From positions 1-64,000 of the forward strand of contig JAEHOE010000170.1 in the NCBI GenBank assembly GCA_016858145.1: a stretch of 64,000 nucleotides of DNA. Direction: 5' to 3'. The position numbers and the translations under genes were made by a program. This document shows positions 10,236-20,103 of the stretch, one piece after another. Source of the DNA: Edaphochlamys debaryana. Lineage: Eukaryota > Chlorophyta > Chlorophyceae > Chlamydomonadales. The first letter of the stretch is position 1, and each line of letters begins with the position of its first letter. Under the pieces are notes generated by a model that saw only the letters and a list, made by a program, of their open reading frames with translations, did no database searches and was not told where the DNA came from.

Positions 10236-12388
10236 GTGAGCAACAAGATCTCGGCCCGGGCCCGCCCCGGCCGATCAGCACAGCCTCCCCAGCCTGCGGC
10301 TGCGGGGGCTCTAGACTTAGCACCTGCTGAGGAGGGCGACGGGGAGCAACCTCCTCCCGCCCCGGCGCTGCCTGCGCCGGCACCTGCTGCCCAGCTAGCT
10401 CCCCGGGCTCCGCCCAGGTGGAGTGAAGACGAAGGCATGGGCGACCGCAACTGCCCCAGCTTTGATGCTAAGCCAACTTCCCTTCCCGCCTTCCTGCAGT
10501 CCGCTCGCCTGTTCGTCAAGCAGTGGGCCATGAGCGACCGAGGCGACAACAAGGCCCTGATAGCCGAGCTCATCCTCGCTGGCATGGCCGGTGGGCTCAC
10601 CAAGGATGGGGGCAACAACCTCAACCTGGTCGTGCAAGGCTGGTGCGCGACCGAGGGCGCCGAGGCCCTGACTGAGCACAAGGACAAGTGGACCCTGCTC
10701 CACGCCGGCGTCGCCAATCCCCCCGAGTACAAGGGCCAGGCCAAGCTCCCTGACCTCAAGCTCGACGCCTGCGAGTACCTGCTGGAGGCCCTGGCCAAGA
10801 ATTTCGGCCGCGAGGACCCCACGTCCAAGAAGAGCTACGACAACTTCGGCGTCGAGCCCCTCGAGGACCCCATGACGGCGGGCGCCCCGCTTCCTCTCCA
10901 TCGTCAGGCCCATCAGCGAGGCCAGCATCTCGAGGCGCGTCCGCACCGAGCGCTGGCTCCGGGCCGTCATGGAGTCGCACTGGGTCAAGGCCAGCTTCAT
11001 GAATGACACCATCAAGGTCAGCTACCTGGGCAAGGAGGACAGCGACCCCACCGCCTGGGACCTCGCTAAGGCCATCGTCCGCTGCCACGAAATCTACAGT
11101 GCCTTCCGGGTCGAGCAGGAGGCCGCCGACAGCAAGGTCAAGGACCCCAAGAAGTTCAAGGCGTTCGCCACGTCTGCTGGCCCCGTCTCCGAGAGCACCA
11201 GTGCCCCCGGCGTGGGCTCGGCTGACTTCGCCCGCCTCTCGTCGCAGATCGAGCGCATGGCCAACAGCGTCTCGGCTCTGGCCACGCACTCCGGTCGTCA
11301 GGACCACGGCAAGGGCTACGGCGGCCAGGCGGGCGGGCGCCAGCAGCAGCAGCAGTCGAGCGGCGGCAGCAAGCCCCGCTGGCCCAAGGCGGAGCCCGGC
11401 CCCGCCACCGGCTCCACGGGCGACTGCTCCTTCTGCAACGCCAAGCACCACTCGGTGGACTTCTGCACGGCCAACGCCAAGGCCGGCAACCTGACGGCGC
11501 TTCCCGGCCACCCCAAGTCCATCAACATGGACAACGCCTGGGCGGAGCTGGTCCGCAAGAAGCCGGAGTACGCGGCGCTGCTCTCGGCGCCGCGCCAGCA
11601 GCAACCGCAGGGCGACCGCCCCCGCAGGCAGGACTACGCCAAGCCCAAGGACAACAACCGAGGCAAGGGCAACCCGCAGCATGCGGCCTACGCTGCTGAG
11701 GCCTCGCCGTACCTGCAGTCCCAGGCTCCGCCTGCGGCGCTGCACTACGGCCAGGGTCCCGCGTCCTACGGCTACGGCTACGGCTACTCCACGCCGCCGC
11801 CCTCGTCGTACGGCCACAGCTACGGCTACGGCCAGGGCCCTCAGGCTCCGCCTGCAGGTGCCTTCGCGTCCTCGGCCTCCTTCCGGGCCCCGGCGGCCCC
11901 GCCGCCCGGTGTGCCGCCGCCACCGTCCTGGCCCATGGGCTTCGGGGCTCCGCCTTTCTCGCACCCACCGCCATCCTCGTACGCGCCGAGCACGGCGTCC
12001 GCTCTGCACACGGACGTTCTCTCGGTGGCCCAGCACCCGTACAACAGTACGTTCGTCACGTACGTGGAGTACGGCAACCCCCGGCGCAGCCCTGGCCACG
12101 TCGGCTTCGGTCTCCCAGCTGGGGGGGGGTATGAGCGCGTGCAACAGCGTCGGCACCTTCGCCAGCAAGGAGACCGGCCCCGCCGTGTCCCCGACTGGGC
12201 CGCCAACGCCAATCCAGGGCCAGACCGTGTGGCCGCCGCAGGCCCCCTCGACCGCGGCCTTCAACACCACCAAGGAGCCTATGCCTGCCAGCTTCCGGCA
12301 GCTGCCCCCCCGGGCCGCTGCCCAGCTCCATGCGCCTGCCGCCCGTGGAGCAGGTCTCCTTCTCGCACATGAAGGACGGCAGCTCTAA
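10236..12388 (+). CDS. Gypsy gag (capsid-like region plus zinc knuckle), frameshifted
   Basis: This is a structural protein that would package the element's RNA. After a Pro/Ala-rich start, a capsid-like segment begins near the ATG at 10437 (PSFDAKPTSLPAFLQSARL) and continues past a one-base shift near 10880 into RFLSIVRPISEASISRRVR and ERWLRAVMESHW. A perfect zinc knuckle CX2CX4HX4C (CSFCNAKHHSVDFC) lies at 11424-11465. Next come a Gln run, a Tyr-Gly-rich stretch (about 11765-11840) and a Pro-rich stretch. The frame is lost at a run of nine G at 12121-12129 and resumes one frame over (SACNSVGTFASKETGPAV), then shifts again near 12330-12380. The changes sit in homopolymers, so base-calling error and slippage are both possible. 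The start is uncertain. Confidence 0.75.
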
Positions 12389-13112
12389 TGTCCGCTTCGG
12401 CCCCATGGCTCCGGGCAAGACGGCGGCGGCGCTCGAGATCCTGGGCAAGATGATGGCCGAGCTGCTGGATCTGCTCAAGGCCCCCGAGGTGGTGCCCGAG
12501 GCCTCCGCCCTCGCCTGCTCATCTACGGCCGCCACCGCCGGCTCCAAGATGGAGGAGATCAAGCAGTACCTGAAGAGCGAGCTCGCCAGCTCCCTTCACT
12601 ACGTCGACAACCGCGACCCCAAGCGCGGCGCTGGCCTGCTCAAGGCCGACGGCACCCTGATCTTCCCTCCCGGCATCGGGCCAGACACCATGTGCAACAC
12701 GGTGGGTCTGATGGTCCAGAGCTTGTACGAAAACCTTGGCGTCAAGCTGGAGCCCTGTAACGCCGGCGTCAAGTCCCTGCGCCAGAGCAGCCGACCCCTC
12801 GGCATCGCCCGCGTATGGAACGTCATCACGCCTGGCACCCGCGTCCGAGCTGCGCGTCTGCGGGGACTTCCTGGTCGTCCCCGACGACTGGGCGGCCGGC
12901 CTCTTCACCATGCTGTGGGGCGGGCCCCTCTTCCACCAGTGCGGCATGCTGTACGACTACTACCCGCGCCCGCACCTCCGCTTCCGCTCCGGGCTGCACC
13001 AGGGCAACGAGACCATCAACGGCCACGTGGCGCTGGTTCCGGCCCCGCCGGAGCTGGAGAAGGTGGCAGCCTCGCTCCGCGCCTGCTACGCCACGGCCCT
13101 GCTGCCCTCTGA
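12330..13112 (+). CDS. First retropepsin-like segment of the gypsy polyprotein (frame-shifted piece)
   Basis: The authentic part is about 12330-12835, reading VEQVSFSHMKDGSSNVRFG and then GPDTMCNTVGLMVQSLYENL. The DTMC motif (about 12684-12695), followed by a helix and LGVKLEPC, resembles the active-site strand and flanking region of retroviral-type aspartic proteases, where DTG or DSG is usual. Here the Gly is Met. Near 12835 the frame passes to the long pol frame, which continues ASELRVCGDFLVVPDDWAAG. The rest of this open frame is a shadow. The protease assignment is by pattern only; a capsid C-terminal extension is an alternative. Confidence 0.45.
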   Translation: MRLPPVEQVSFSHMKDGSSNVRFGPMAPGKTAAALEILGKMMAELLDLLKAPEVVPEASALACSSTAATAGSKMEEIKQYLKSELASSLHYVDNRDPKRGAGLLKADGTLIFPPGIGPDTMCNTVGLMVQSLYENLGVKLEPCNAGVKSLRQSSRPLGIARVWNVITPGTRVRAARLRGLPGRPRRLGGRPLHHAVGRAPLPPVRHAVRLLPAPAPPLPLRAAPGQRDHQRPRGAGSGPAGAGEGGSLAPRLLRHGPAAL

Positions 13113-16100
13113 GCCCTCGCCACCCCCGGTGGACGAGGCCGAGGCCCGGCTCAAGACCGTCTCCGTGCACATCCCCACCGTACGGTTCGATCCCAGCGAC
13201 TGCGCTCGCCCGCTGGCGTCTGCGCTGGGGCTGAGCGACCGCCGCATTCGCATATGGGACTGGAGCCCCGCGGACGGCGCCAGCGTGGCCTTCGCCACCA
13301 GCCTCGACACTGCGGAGGAGCTGGACGAGGAGGAGATGCTCGTGTACGAGGACGAGGAGCTGGCGGAGGCTGACGCGCGTGGGGAGCTGTCAGGGCCCCA
13401 ACTCGAGGAGGTGGAGCCGCACCACACCCAAGTGCCTACGTCCGCCGCCTCGGCTCCGCCGAAGGGGGGCCCCGAGGTCCAGGCCCTGGCTACGCACGAC
13501 CACCCAAGACGCCCCGCCTCATCCCGAGATGAAGGGCGTCAGTCCAGCCGCGGCCGCTCCCGCTCCCGCGACCGAGGTGCTGAGAGCCGAGGCCGTGACC
13601 ACGAGCGCGAGCGTTCAGGTGACTGTCAACCCCGCCGCAGTGGCAGTGGTGGAGCTGGCGGCCGCCGACCTTCGGGCTCTCCACAGAGGTCCCGCAGCCG
13701 ATCCCCTGGGACGCCTGGACGGCTCTCAGGCTCACGCCGCCCCTGCACCCTCTGCAGCTGTCTGCGCGAGGCGACGAAGCTGCAGGCTTACCGAGATCTG
13801 GCCGTCTTCCCCGGTCACGAGAACTACCGAGGTGCTGGCCCCAGGCTCGGCAACCCGCTGCGCTACCCACCTTGGTTGCGGCACAGCCAGGACTACTGCC
13901 TGCTGCACGCCTTGCTGGGCGGACCCACGCTGCTGCGGTGGACCCCGGAGCTGCAGGACTCGCTCGGCAGCCTGGACATCAAGGGCTTCTTCCAGCCCAT
14001 TAACGAGGTCGATCTGCAACCATGGCCTGAGGACCTGCCTGCGCTCCCCCTGGCCAAGGCGTACGACCGAGGTGACAAGCAGCTTCGCCATGAGTGCCGG
14101 TGGACGGAGGAGGTGCTGGCGCGCATGGGTCCCGACCTAGATCGCCCCAGGGTCTCCGTCTACCGCCAGAGTGAGCGCCACGTCCACTCCAGTACCTACT
14201 TCATCGGTGCGTACATCGACTGGTGCCGTAAGCTCCGGGACTGGCTCGCCTTCAAGGGGCAGACCATCGGCTGGCGGGAGCAGCGACCGCTCCTGGCACC
14301 TCAGCCTGCCCCGCCACCGCCTCGCAAGGAGCGCAGCCGGCCCCCTGAGGTGCCCCCTGCCGCAGCCGCCGGGCCCTCGACCTCGGCGACGCCCCAGCAC
14401 GACGCCGCGGCGGCGGGTCCCAGCGGCAGCGCCCAGGTGCGCAACCGAGAAGCGCTTGAGGCTGGCGCCCAAGCCCCGCCTGCGGTGCCCTCGCCCAAGC
14501 GCCAAGCGACCGCGATCCCCGCGACTCGGGCTCCGCCCGCAGCTCCGGAGGTGGCAGCTTCGGCGGACCAAGGCCCGCGTCCCGCGGGGGCCGAGCTCGC
14601 CCCCAAGGCCCCGGTGCTGACTGCGGCTCTGGCGTCGCGGTACCCTTACCTGCCGCCACCGCTGCCTGCCCCAATAGTCCGCGATGCCCTCGTGCCTCCG
14701 CTACCGGCCGAGCAACCTGGTTCGGACCCCCAAGCCCTGCCGGCCAGCCAGCAGGCCTACATGTGGCGCCGGGCTTCGGCCATCATGGTAGGAGACGTGA
14801 TCTTCGGCGAAGGCTGCGCGGACACGTATCAGCGCTATACGGAACGCGAAGCCGCGGTCGCCCTGCCGAGGCCGCCGCCTCCCGTCTGCGTCCTGGCATC
14901 CGCCTGCTACCACGGGTCCTCACTCACTGACGACGTCACGCCCATGGACCGCAACGACCTGTGCACCGGTCTGCTGTTTGGCGACAACGAGCGATCCCGG
15001 TGGGAGTCACAAGGCCTCCCCAAGATCGAGATCACGTGCGCGGGGTTCGACATCACGTCGGCGTCGTACAGCGTCGACATGGGCCTCACCGGGGCATGCT
15101 GCCTCATGCGGCAAGACCTCTTCAACGGCGTTCCCGTCGCCGTGCTGCAAGACACAGCGGTCACTACCGCCGGTCTCTACCACGAAGACGAGTTGATCAA
15201 GGTCTTCGGAGCGCGCGGTGTCAAGAAGTCGTGCTACTCCACCAAGCGCACGGCACGCGACGTACGCATCTTCATCAACGGCACCCTGGGATGCGACGGC
15301 GCCCCAGGTGAACCCGCAGCGATCATGGTGCAAGTGCCCGTAGCACCCGTCCTGCCCGTGGAGGACCTGCCCTACGGCATCGTGTTTGGGCGCCCATTCC
15401 TCTCCCTGCTGCGGGCAAACATCAGCGTCCGCACCTCAGGCGACGAGTACTGGCTGAGCTACCCCGTCGACGACACCGCCTCCTGGCGCACTCGGCTCTG
15501 GCTCTGCAACCGGTACACGGACAACGCCATCCGCTTCTGCGCCCTAGCGTCAGCCCCGGCTTCGAGCAGGGGGGGGGTAGAGTCCGAGTCCGAGTCGGAG
15601 CCCGAGCCCGAGTCCAAGCTCTCCTCGTCTGCAAAGCTGCTCGAGCCGGCCCCGCCGCTCGCGGCCATGCCCGGGGACGAGCAACCCGACTCTGCCAGTG
15701 GTAACTCCGGCCCCGGCCCCGCCGGCGAGGGGGATGGGAAGGCGCTGCCCGACAGCAGGTACTGTGCGACTCCGCGCCAGCTGCCCTTCAGGGTCAAGGC
15801 CAACACCCCCGCCAAGCGCAGCATCAACGGCCCCGGCGCCGCCGGTCTCAGCCCCGCTGCGGAGCCCCTCGAGGCTGGTGAGTCCCCGGCTCCCGGCGCC
15901 GCCGGTGCAGAGTCGCGGGCCAAGGCCTCCTGCTTCCTCCCCGGCTGCGGCCTGATTGACCATGACGTCTACGGCGTGTCCTTCGCTCGTGCCCTGCACC
16001 TGCTCTGCGATCTCGGTGCCCGCACTATTGCTTACGGTGCCACCACCTTCGGCATCTGGGTTCCCCTCCCGCACTGCCCCAGGGCCATCGCGCGCCTGAT

Positions 16101-19100
16101 CGCGGCCAGCCCTGTCTACGGCCCCGTGCAGCCGTACGACACCTTCGGTGCCAACACCACCGACACCGAGGATGAGGACTGGCACTCGACCAGCAGTGAG
16201 GAGGAGTCTGATGATGACGCGGAGCTAGACGAGCAGCTGGATGACTGGATGGAGCACGTCCAGTGGAGGCTGGGCTGCATGATCCTGCGCCGCGTCACGC
16301 GCAGCATCAACCGCAAGCTAGCCCGCCAAGCGAGGCGCGAGCTGCGCCGACAGGAGGAGCTGCGTGCGCAGGCCTTCGCTGCTATGGAGCAGGCGCGTCG
16401 CCGGTACCTGAGCCTGGTCAAGCGACAGTTCCTGCAGCAACGGGCGGAGCGCTGGGCGGCCACGGCGGGCGCCAAGGTGTCCAAGCCCAGGTACGCACCG
16501 CCCGACGCCAACACCAAGTCGGCGACTCCGGCGCGCTGGCGCCTCAACAGCTACAAGACCTTCACCTTCGCCATCGTGATGCTGGTCTTCCTGGGCTGCT
16601 GGCGGTTGTCGGACGCGACGCCCAACTGCGTCCCGCATCCGGCTTACCCTCAGGGGGGGCGGTGGCTGGCTCCGAGCTGGGCGCAGCTGGAGCAGTCGCC
16701 CGCCACCACCCCGCTGGAGCAAGCCATGCGGCGCATCCAGCTGCGCGACCCGGCACCGCCGGCGAGGCGCTCGCCGCCCCAGGCCCCGCCTGCGGGCTCT
16801 CCCTCGGCTGACACACCTCTAGCAGAGCCACCGAGCACCTTTGTCACGGGCACCGCACCTGCAAACGCATCTAGTGTAGAGAGGCCTGCGGCTCCGCCGA
16901 CAGAGCCGCCTGACGTAGCTGCACTTGGACCTTCTCCCGCGAATGTGACGACTCCCGACGGGGCTAGGGCACCGCCCGAAGACTCCACTTTAGTCAAGCA
17001 GGAGGCAGGCTATACCTTGTGCATACGTCCGGACATGACCGAGGCACAGCGTGATGGTCTGAGAGTGTTGTTTGGCAAGTACGATCACTTGTTCGCGCGG
17101 AGTCTGAAGGACATCGGGTGCTATAGAGGCGAGTTGGGGCCAGTGAGACTCGAACTCAAGCACAACAACCCGATATTCGAAGCCCCGCGACGACATTCGG
17201 CTGCCGAGCGGTTGGTCGAGGATGCCAAGTGCCGCGAGCTGTACGGTGCCGACATTATCGAGCCGTCCAACTCCACGCAGTACGCGATGAATGTAACCCT
17301 GCCACGTAAGAAGGGAATTGATGGTTCGTACGAATCCAACGAGTACCGCTATTGTGCGGACGCGCGCCGTATAAATGCAGCGAGCGTGCGCGATTATTTC
17401 CGACCGCCAGCGCCGGAAGACCTGTTCGATCGCATCCTGGGCGCGCGATTCATTACTAAGTGCGACTGCCGCGCCGCGTTCAACCAACTGCCGCTCGCCG
17501 AGGAGGATCGCGATAAGACCTCGTTCTGGTGGAACAACACCCTCTGGCGGTACAAACGGTTGATGTACGGCGCCGTCAACGCCACGGCAGCTTGGCAGCG
17601 AGTACTTTCGCACCACGTGCGGAAGTACGGCCTGCAGGACTGCGTGTACCTTTTTGTCGACGACGCCGCAGTAACCGGCCGTACGGCAGAGGAGCACGAG
17701 CAGAATCTCGCGCGGTTCCTCGCAATGTTGGACGAGATCAACATCAAGCTGCATCCCGACAAGACCGTAGTCGCGGCAGACAAGATAGAGTTCCTGGGCC
17801 ACATGGTGAGCGCTGACGGGCTCCGCCCGGTTCAGGCCAAGGTCGCTGCGATCCAAGCCATCCAGCCCCCTCGCTCGCTGACCGAGCTCCAAGCCCTGCT
17901 CGGCCTCTGCAACTACTATCGTTGTTACATCCCCCGCTTCGCCTGCATCGCCAACCCGCTCTACGAGCTCACCAAGAAGGGCGTCACGTGGGGTCCCGAA
18001 ACCTGGCAGCCGCGCCACCAGGAGGCCTTGGACCAGCTCAAGGCCGAGTTCTCGACCAACGACCGGCTGCTGCGCAAGCCTGATCCCAACCGTCAACTGA
18101 TCCTGCACACTGACTTTTCCAATGTAGGCATCAGCGCCGTCCTAGGCCAACTGGATGACGAAGGGCACGAGTACATGGTAGCCTGCATCTCGCGCTCACT
18201 CAACGTGCACGAGCGCAACTACACCTCCTACAAGGGTGAGATGCTGGCTGCCTGCTGGGCAATGAAGATGCTGCGCCCCTACCTGATAGGCCCACGCTTC
18301 ATCCTGGTCACCGACCACGCGCCCCTGCTCTGGCTGATGGAGAACCAAAACCTAGTGGGGCAGTACGCTCGCTGGGCACTCTTGATGCAAGAGTACGACT
18401 TCGATGTCGCCCATCGGCCAGGCCAGCTCCACTATAACGCTGACACCCTCAGCCGCTCGCCTCTGCCCTCGAGCGCTGATGGCTCTGGAGCCCGCATGGA
18501 TGAGGACTCCGACGCCAAGCCGCCGCCACCTCGGCTCGTCCCGTACCCGACCGTCACGCCCTCGGCGCAACCCACGGCGCTCATGTCTGCAGTCCAAGTC
18601 CTGGCGCTGCGCGCTCGCGAGGAGTACTCCCTGCTGGCCACCGTCACGGGACAGGGCTCCGCCCTCGCGCCCTCTCCCGACGAGTGGCTCGCTGGCGGCA
18701 ACGGCACGGCCTCTGACCCCGTCGAGCGCTTCGCCGACCCCGAGTGCACTGCGGCTCAGCTCCTGACCCGACAGGCCAACCTCACCGCCAACCGCGTCGT
18801 GCGCGAGGCCCGAGACGCCCTCCGGGCGACCTCGCTTTCGCCGCCGCGTCCCCGCCGAGTTGCCGAGGGCCGCACCGCCGCCCTCGACACCAGTCTGCTC
18901 TCGCACCACTTCCTGGAGCACGCCCTCACGGAAGGGCTGGTAATCGTGGAGTGCGGCACCTCCGCCGCCACGGGCCTCGAGGCCTGCCTCCGGGCGGGCT
19001 GGACCGTGCGCCGTTATCACACCCTGGGCGCGCCCGCGCAAGAGCATTCGCTGCTGCGCCGCCGCCTGGGCTGGCTCCGTGCCTCCTTTCCCCGACAGCT

Positions 19101-20103
19101 TCGCGGCTCCGCCGTTGAAAGCCCCTGGGCCGCGCTGCCGCCCGGTCCGCTCACCAACGACCACCTCCTTGCTGCTTCCGCCAGGTCAGGGCAGCAGTGG
19201 TTGGTGCTCGGCAACCTCGACTCGACCCTGGCTCCGCCAGATAGAGTGCTAGAGCTCCTTGGCAGGCTCCAAGAGCTGCAACCCCGACTCCCGCCCGGCT
19301 TCCTGCTGGAGCGCGAGCCTCCAGCGTCTGCGGACACGCCCTTCGGGACCTGCCTCACGCTGGACACCGCTGCCATGGGCAGGGCCCAGCACTCGCTGCG
19401 CGCCTTCTGCACCAACCTCGCGGCCCCCGAGCACCTGCGCAAGGTGGCAACATCTGGTGCCTGGAGCCCCGGTAACCTCTCGGCAGCTGCAGCGGCACCC
19501 TCGCGCCGCCTGCCCCTCTGCGAGGCACCCCTCAGCGAGCCCTACTCGGCCTGCGACGTGCCGGGCCGCCCCGTCACCGTCTTCCCGCCGGGCAACCTCG
19601 CCACTATCCAGCTAGCCTCCACCGCCTCGGCCGTGCCCTCGCCGCTGCTGCCAGAGGAGATAGCCGCCCTGACCGGCCTGGAGCCTGCTTCGCTGCTGGA
19701 GCGGCGCAACGACGGCACCCTCGCCGTGCCCTCCGCCATCGACGCCCTGCAGCAGGGTCTGCAGACTCCAGCTGCTGCACGCATCCTTCTCTGCGCACAA
19801 GCCCTTCAACGCGCTTTCGTCACCCCGCACCACATGGCTCGCATGCCACCTCAGCAGGCGCCACCGGCTGCCCCGCTGGGGGGGGGTAGGGAGATTGAAA
19901 ACAACACAGCGGCGCAGCCTGCAGCCCTGGTCACCACCGCGCTGCAGCACCACCAATCCAACGAGCACTGGACTTCTGCCCTGGTCTCGGCCGCCGCCGA
20001 CGCACAGGAGTCCCGCTACTGCGACCCTTGGGAGGACAAGCAACTGCTCCACTACCCTCGCCCAGGGCACCTGCCCCGCCGGCATTGTCGGAGAAGCGGC
20101 TAG
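12736..20103 (+). CDS. Gypsy pol: retropepsin-like, RT, RNase H, dead C5-methyltransferase-like domain
   Basis: The frame is 2455 codons; its authentic part starts near 12835. In order it has an acidic segment and an Arg/Ser/Asp/Glu-rich segment (residues about 190-310); a retropepsin-like domain (about 765-905) with DMG in place of DTG and the closing motif YGIVFGRPFLSLLRA; a Glu-rich stretch and a second acidic stretch (about 1140-1175); one hydrophobic segment (FAIVMLVFLGCWRL, about 1277-1290); RT (about 1425-1730) with catalytic FVDD near 1640 and FLGHMVSADGLRP; RNase H (about 1785-1905) with HTDFSN, KGEMLAACW and TDHAPLLWLM; and a cytosine-5-methyltransferase-like domain (about 2060-2360) lacking Pro-Cys. 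It ends at a TAG where the frame slips into integrase, inside a C-rich stretch near 20070. Confidence 0.88.
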   Translation: MASSWSPVTPASSPCARAADPSASPAYGTSSRLAPASELRVCGDFLVVPDDWAAGLFTMLWGGPLFHQCGMLYDYYPRPHLRFRSGLHQGNETINGHVALVPAPPELEKVAASLRACYATALLPSEPSPPPVDEAEARLKTVSVHIPTVRFDPSDCARPLASALGLSDRRIRIWDWSPADGASVAFATSLDTAEELDEEEMLVYEDEELAEADARGELSGPQLEEVEPHHTQVPTSAASAPPKGGPEVQALATHDHPRRPASSRDEGRQSSRGRSRSRDRGAESRGRDHERERSGDCQPRRSGSGGAGGRRPSGSPQRSRSRSPGTPGRLSGSRRPCTLCSCLREATKLQAYRDLAVFPGHENYRGAGPRLGNPLRYPPWLRHSQDYCLLHALLGGPTLLRWTPELQDSLGSLDIKGFFQPINEVDLQPWPEDLPALPLAKAYDRGDKQLRHECRWTEEVLARMGPDLDRPRVSVYRQSERHVHSSTYFIGAYIDWCRKLRDWLAFKGQTIGWREQRPLLAPQPAPPPPRKERSRPPEVPPAAAAGPSTSATPQHDAAAAGPSGSAQVRNREALEAGAQAPPAVPSPKRQATAIPATRAPPAAPEVAASADQGPRPAGAELAPKAPVLTAALASRYPYLPPPLPAPIVRDALVPPLPAEQPGSDPQALPASQQAYMWRRASAIMVGDVIFGEGCADTYQRYTEREAAVALPRPPPPVCVLASACYHGSSLTDDVTPMDRNDLCTGLLFGDNERSRWESQGLPKIEITCAGFDITSASYSVDMGLTGACCLMRQDLFNGVPVAVLQDTAVTTAGLYHEDELIKVFGARGVKKSCYSTKRTARDVRIFINGTLGCDGAPGEPAAIMVQVPVAPVLPVEDLPYGIVFGRPFLSLLRANISVRTSGDEYWLSYPVDDTASWRTRLWLCNRYTDNAIRFCALASAPASSRGGVESESESEPEPESKLSSSAKLLEPAPPLAAMPGDEQPDSASGNSGPGPAGEGDGKALPDSRYCATPRQLPFRVKANTPAKRSINGPGAAGLSPAAEPLEAGESPAPGAAGAESRAKASCFLPGCGLIDHDVYGVSFARALHLLCDLGARTIAYGATTFGIWVPLPHCPRAIARLIAASPVYGPVQPYDTFGANTTDTEDEDWHSTSSEEESDDDAELDEQLDDWMEHVQWRLGCMILRRVTRSINRKLARQARRELRRQEELRAQAFAAMEQARRRYLSLVKRQFLQQRAERWAATAGAKVSKPRYAPPDANTKSATPARWRLNSYKTFTFAIVMLVFLGCWRLSDATPNCVPHPAYPQGGRWLAPSWAQLEQSPATTPLEQAMRRIQLRDPAPPARRSPPQAPPAGSPSADTPLAEPPSTFVTGTAPANASSVERPAAPPTEPPDVAALGPSPANVTTPDGARAPPEDSTLVKQEAGYTLCIRPDMTEAQRDGLRVLFGKYDHLFARSLKDIGCYRGELGPVRLELKHNNPIFEAPRRHSAAERLVEDAKCRELYGADIIEPSNSTQYAMNVTLPRKKGIDGSYESNEYRYCADARRINAASVRDYFRPPAPEDLFDRILGARFITKCDCRAAFNQLPLAEEDRDKTSFWWNNTLWRYKRLMYGAVNATAAWQRVLSHHVRKYGLQDCVYLFVDDAAVTGRTAEEHEQNLARFLAMLDEINIKLHPDKTVVAADKIEFLGHMVSADGLRPVQAKVAAIQAIQPPRSLTELQALLGLCNYYRCYIPRFACIANPLYELTKKGVTWGPETWQPRHQEALDQLKAEFSTNDRLLRKPDPNRQLILHTDFSNVGISAVLGQLDDEGHEYMVACISRSLNVHERNYTSYKGEMLAACWAMKMLRPYLIGPRFILVTDHAPLLWLMENQNLVGQYARWALLMQEYDFDVAHRPGQLHYNADTLSRSPLPSSADGSGARMDEDSDAKPPPPRLVPYPTVTPSAQPTALMSAVQVLALRAREEYSLLATVTGQGSALAPSPDEWLAGGNGTASDPVERFADPECTAAQLLTRQANLTANRVVREARDALRATSLSPPRPRRVAEGRTAALDTSLLSHHFLEHALTEGLVIVECGTSAATGLEACLRAGWTVRRYHTLGAPAQEHSLLRRRLGWLRASFPRQLRGSAVESPWAALPPGPLTNDHLLAASARSGQQWLVLGNLDSTLAPPDRVLELLGRLQELQPRLPPGFLLEREPPASADTPFGTCLTLDTAAMGRAQHSLRAFCTNLAAPEHLRKVATSGAWSPGNLSAAAAAPSRRLPLCEAPLSEPYSACDVPGRPVTVFPPGNLATIQLASTASAVPSPLLPEEIAALTGLEPASLLERRNDGTLAVPSAIDALQQGLQTPAAARILLCAQALQRAFVTPHHMARMPPQQAPPAAPLGGGREIENNTAAQPAALVTTALQHHQSNEHWTSALVSAAADAQESRYCDPWEDKQLLHYPRPGHLPRRHCRRSG

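Noticed and set aside
16555..16620. Envelope gene in the gypsy element
   Set aside because: A single hydrophobic stretch inside pol, without signal peptide or a separate frame, is not an envelope protein.
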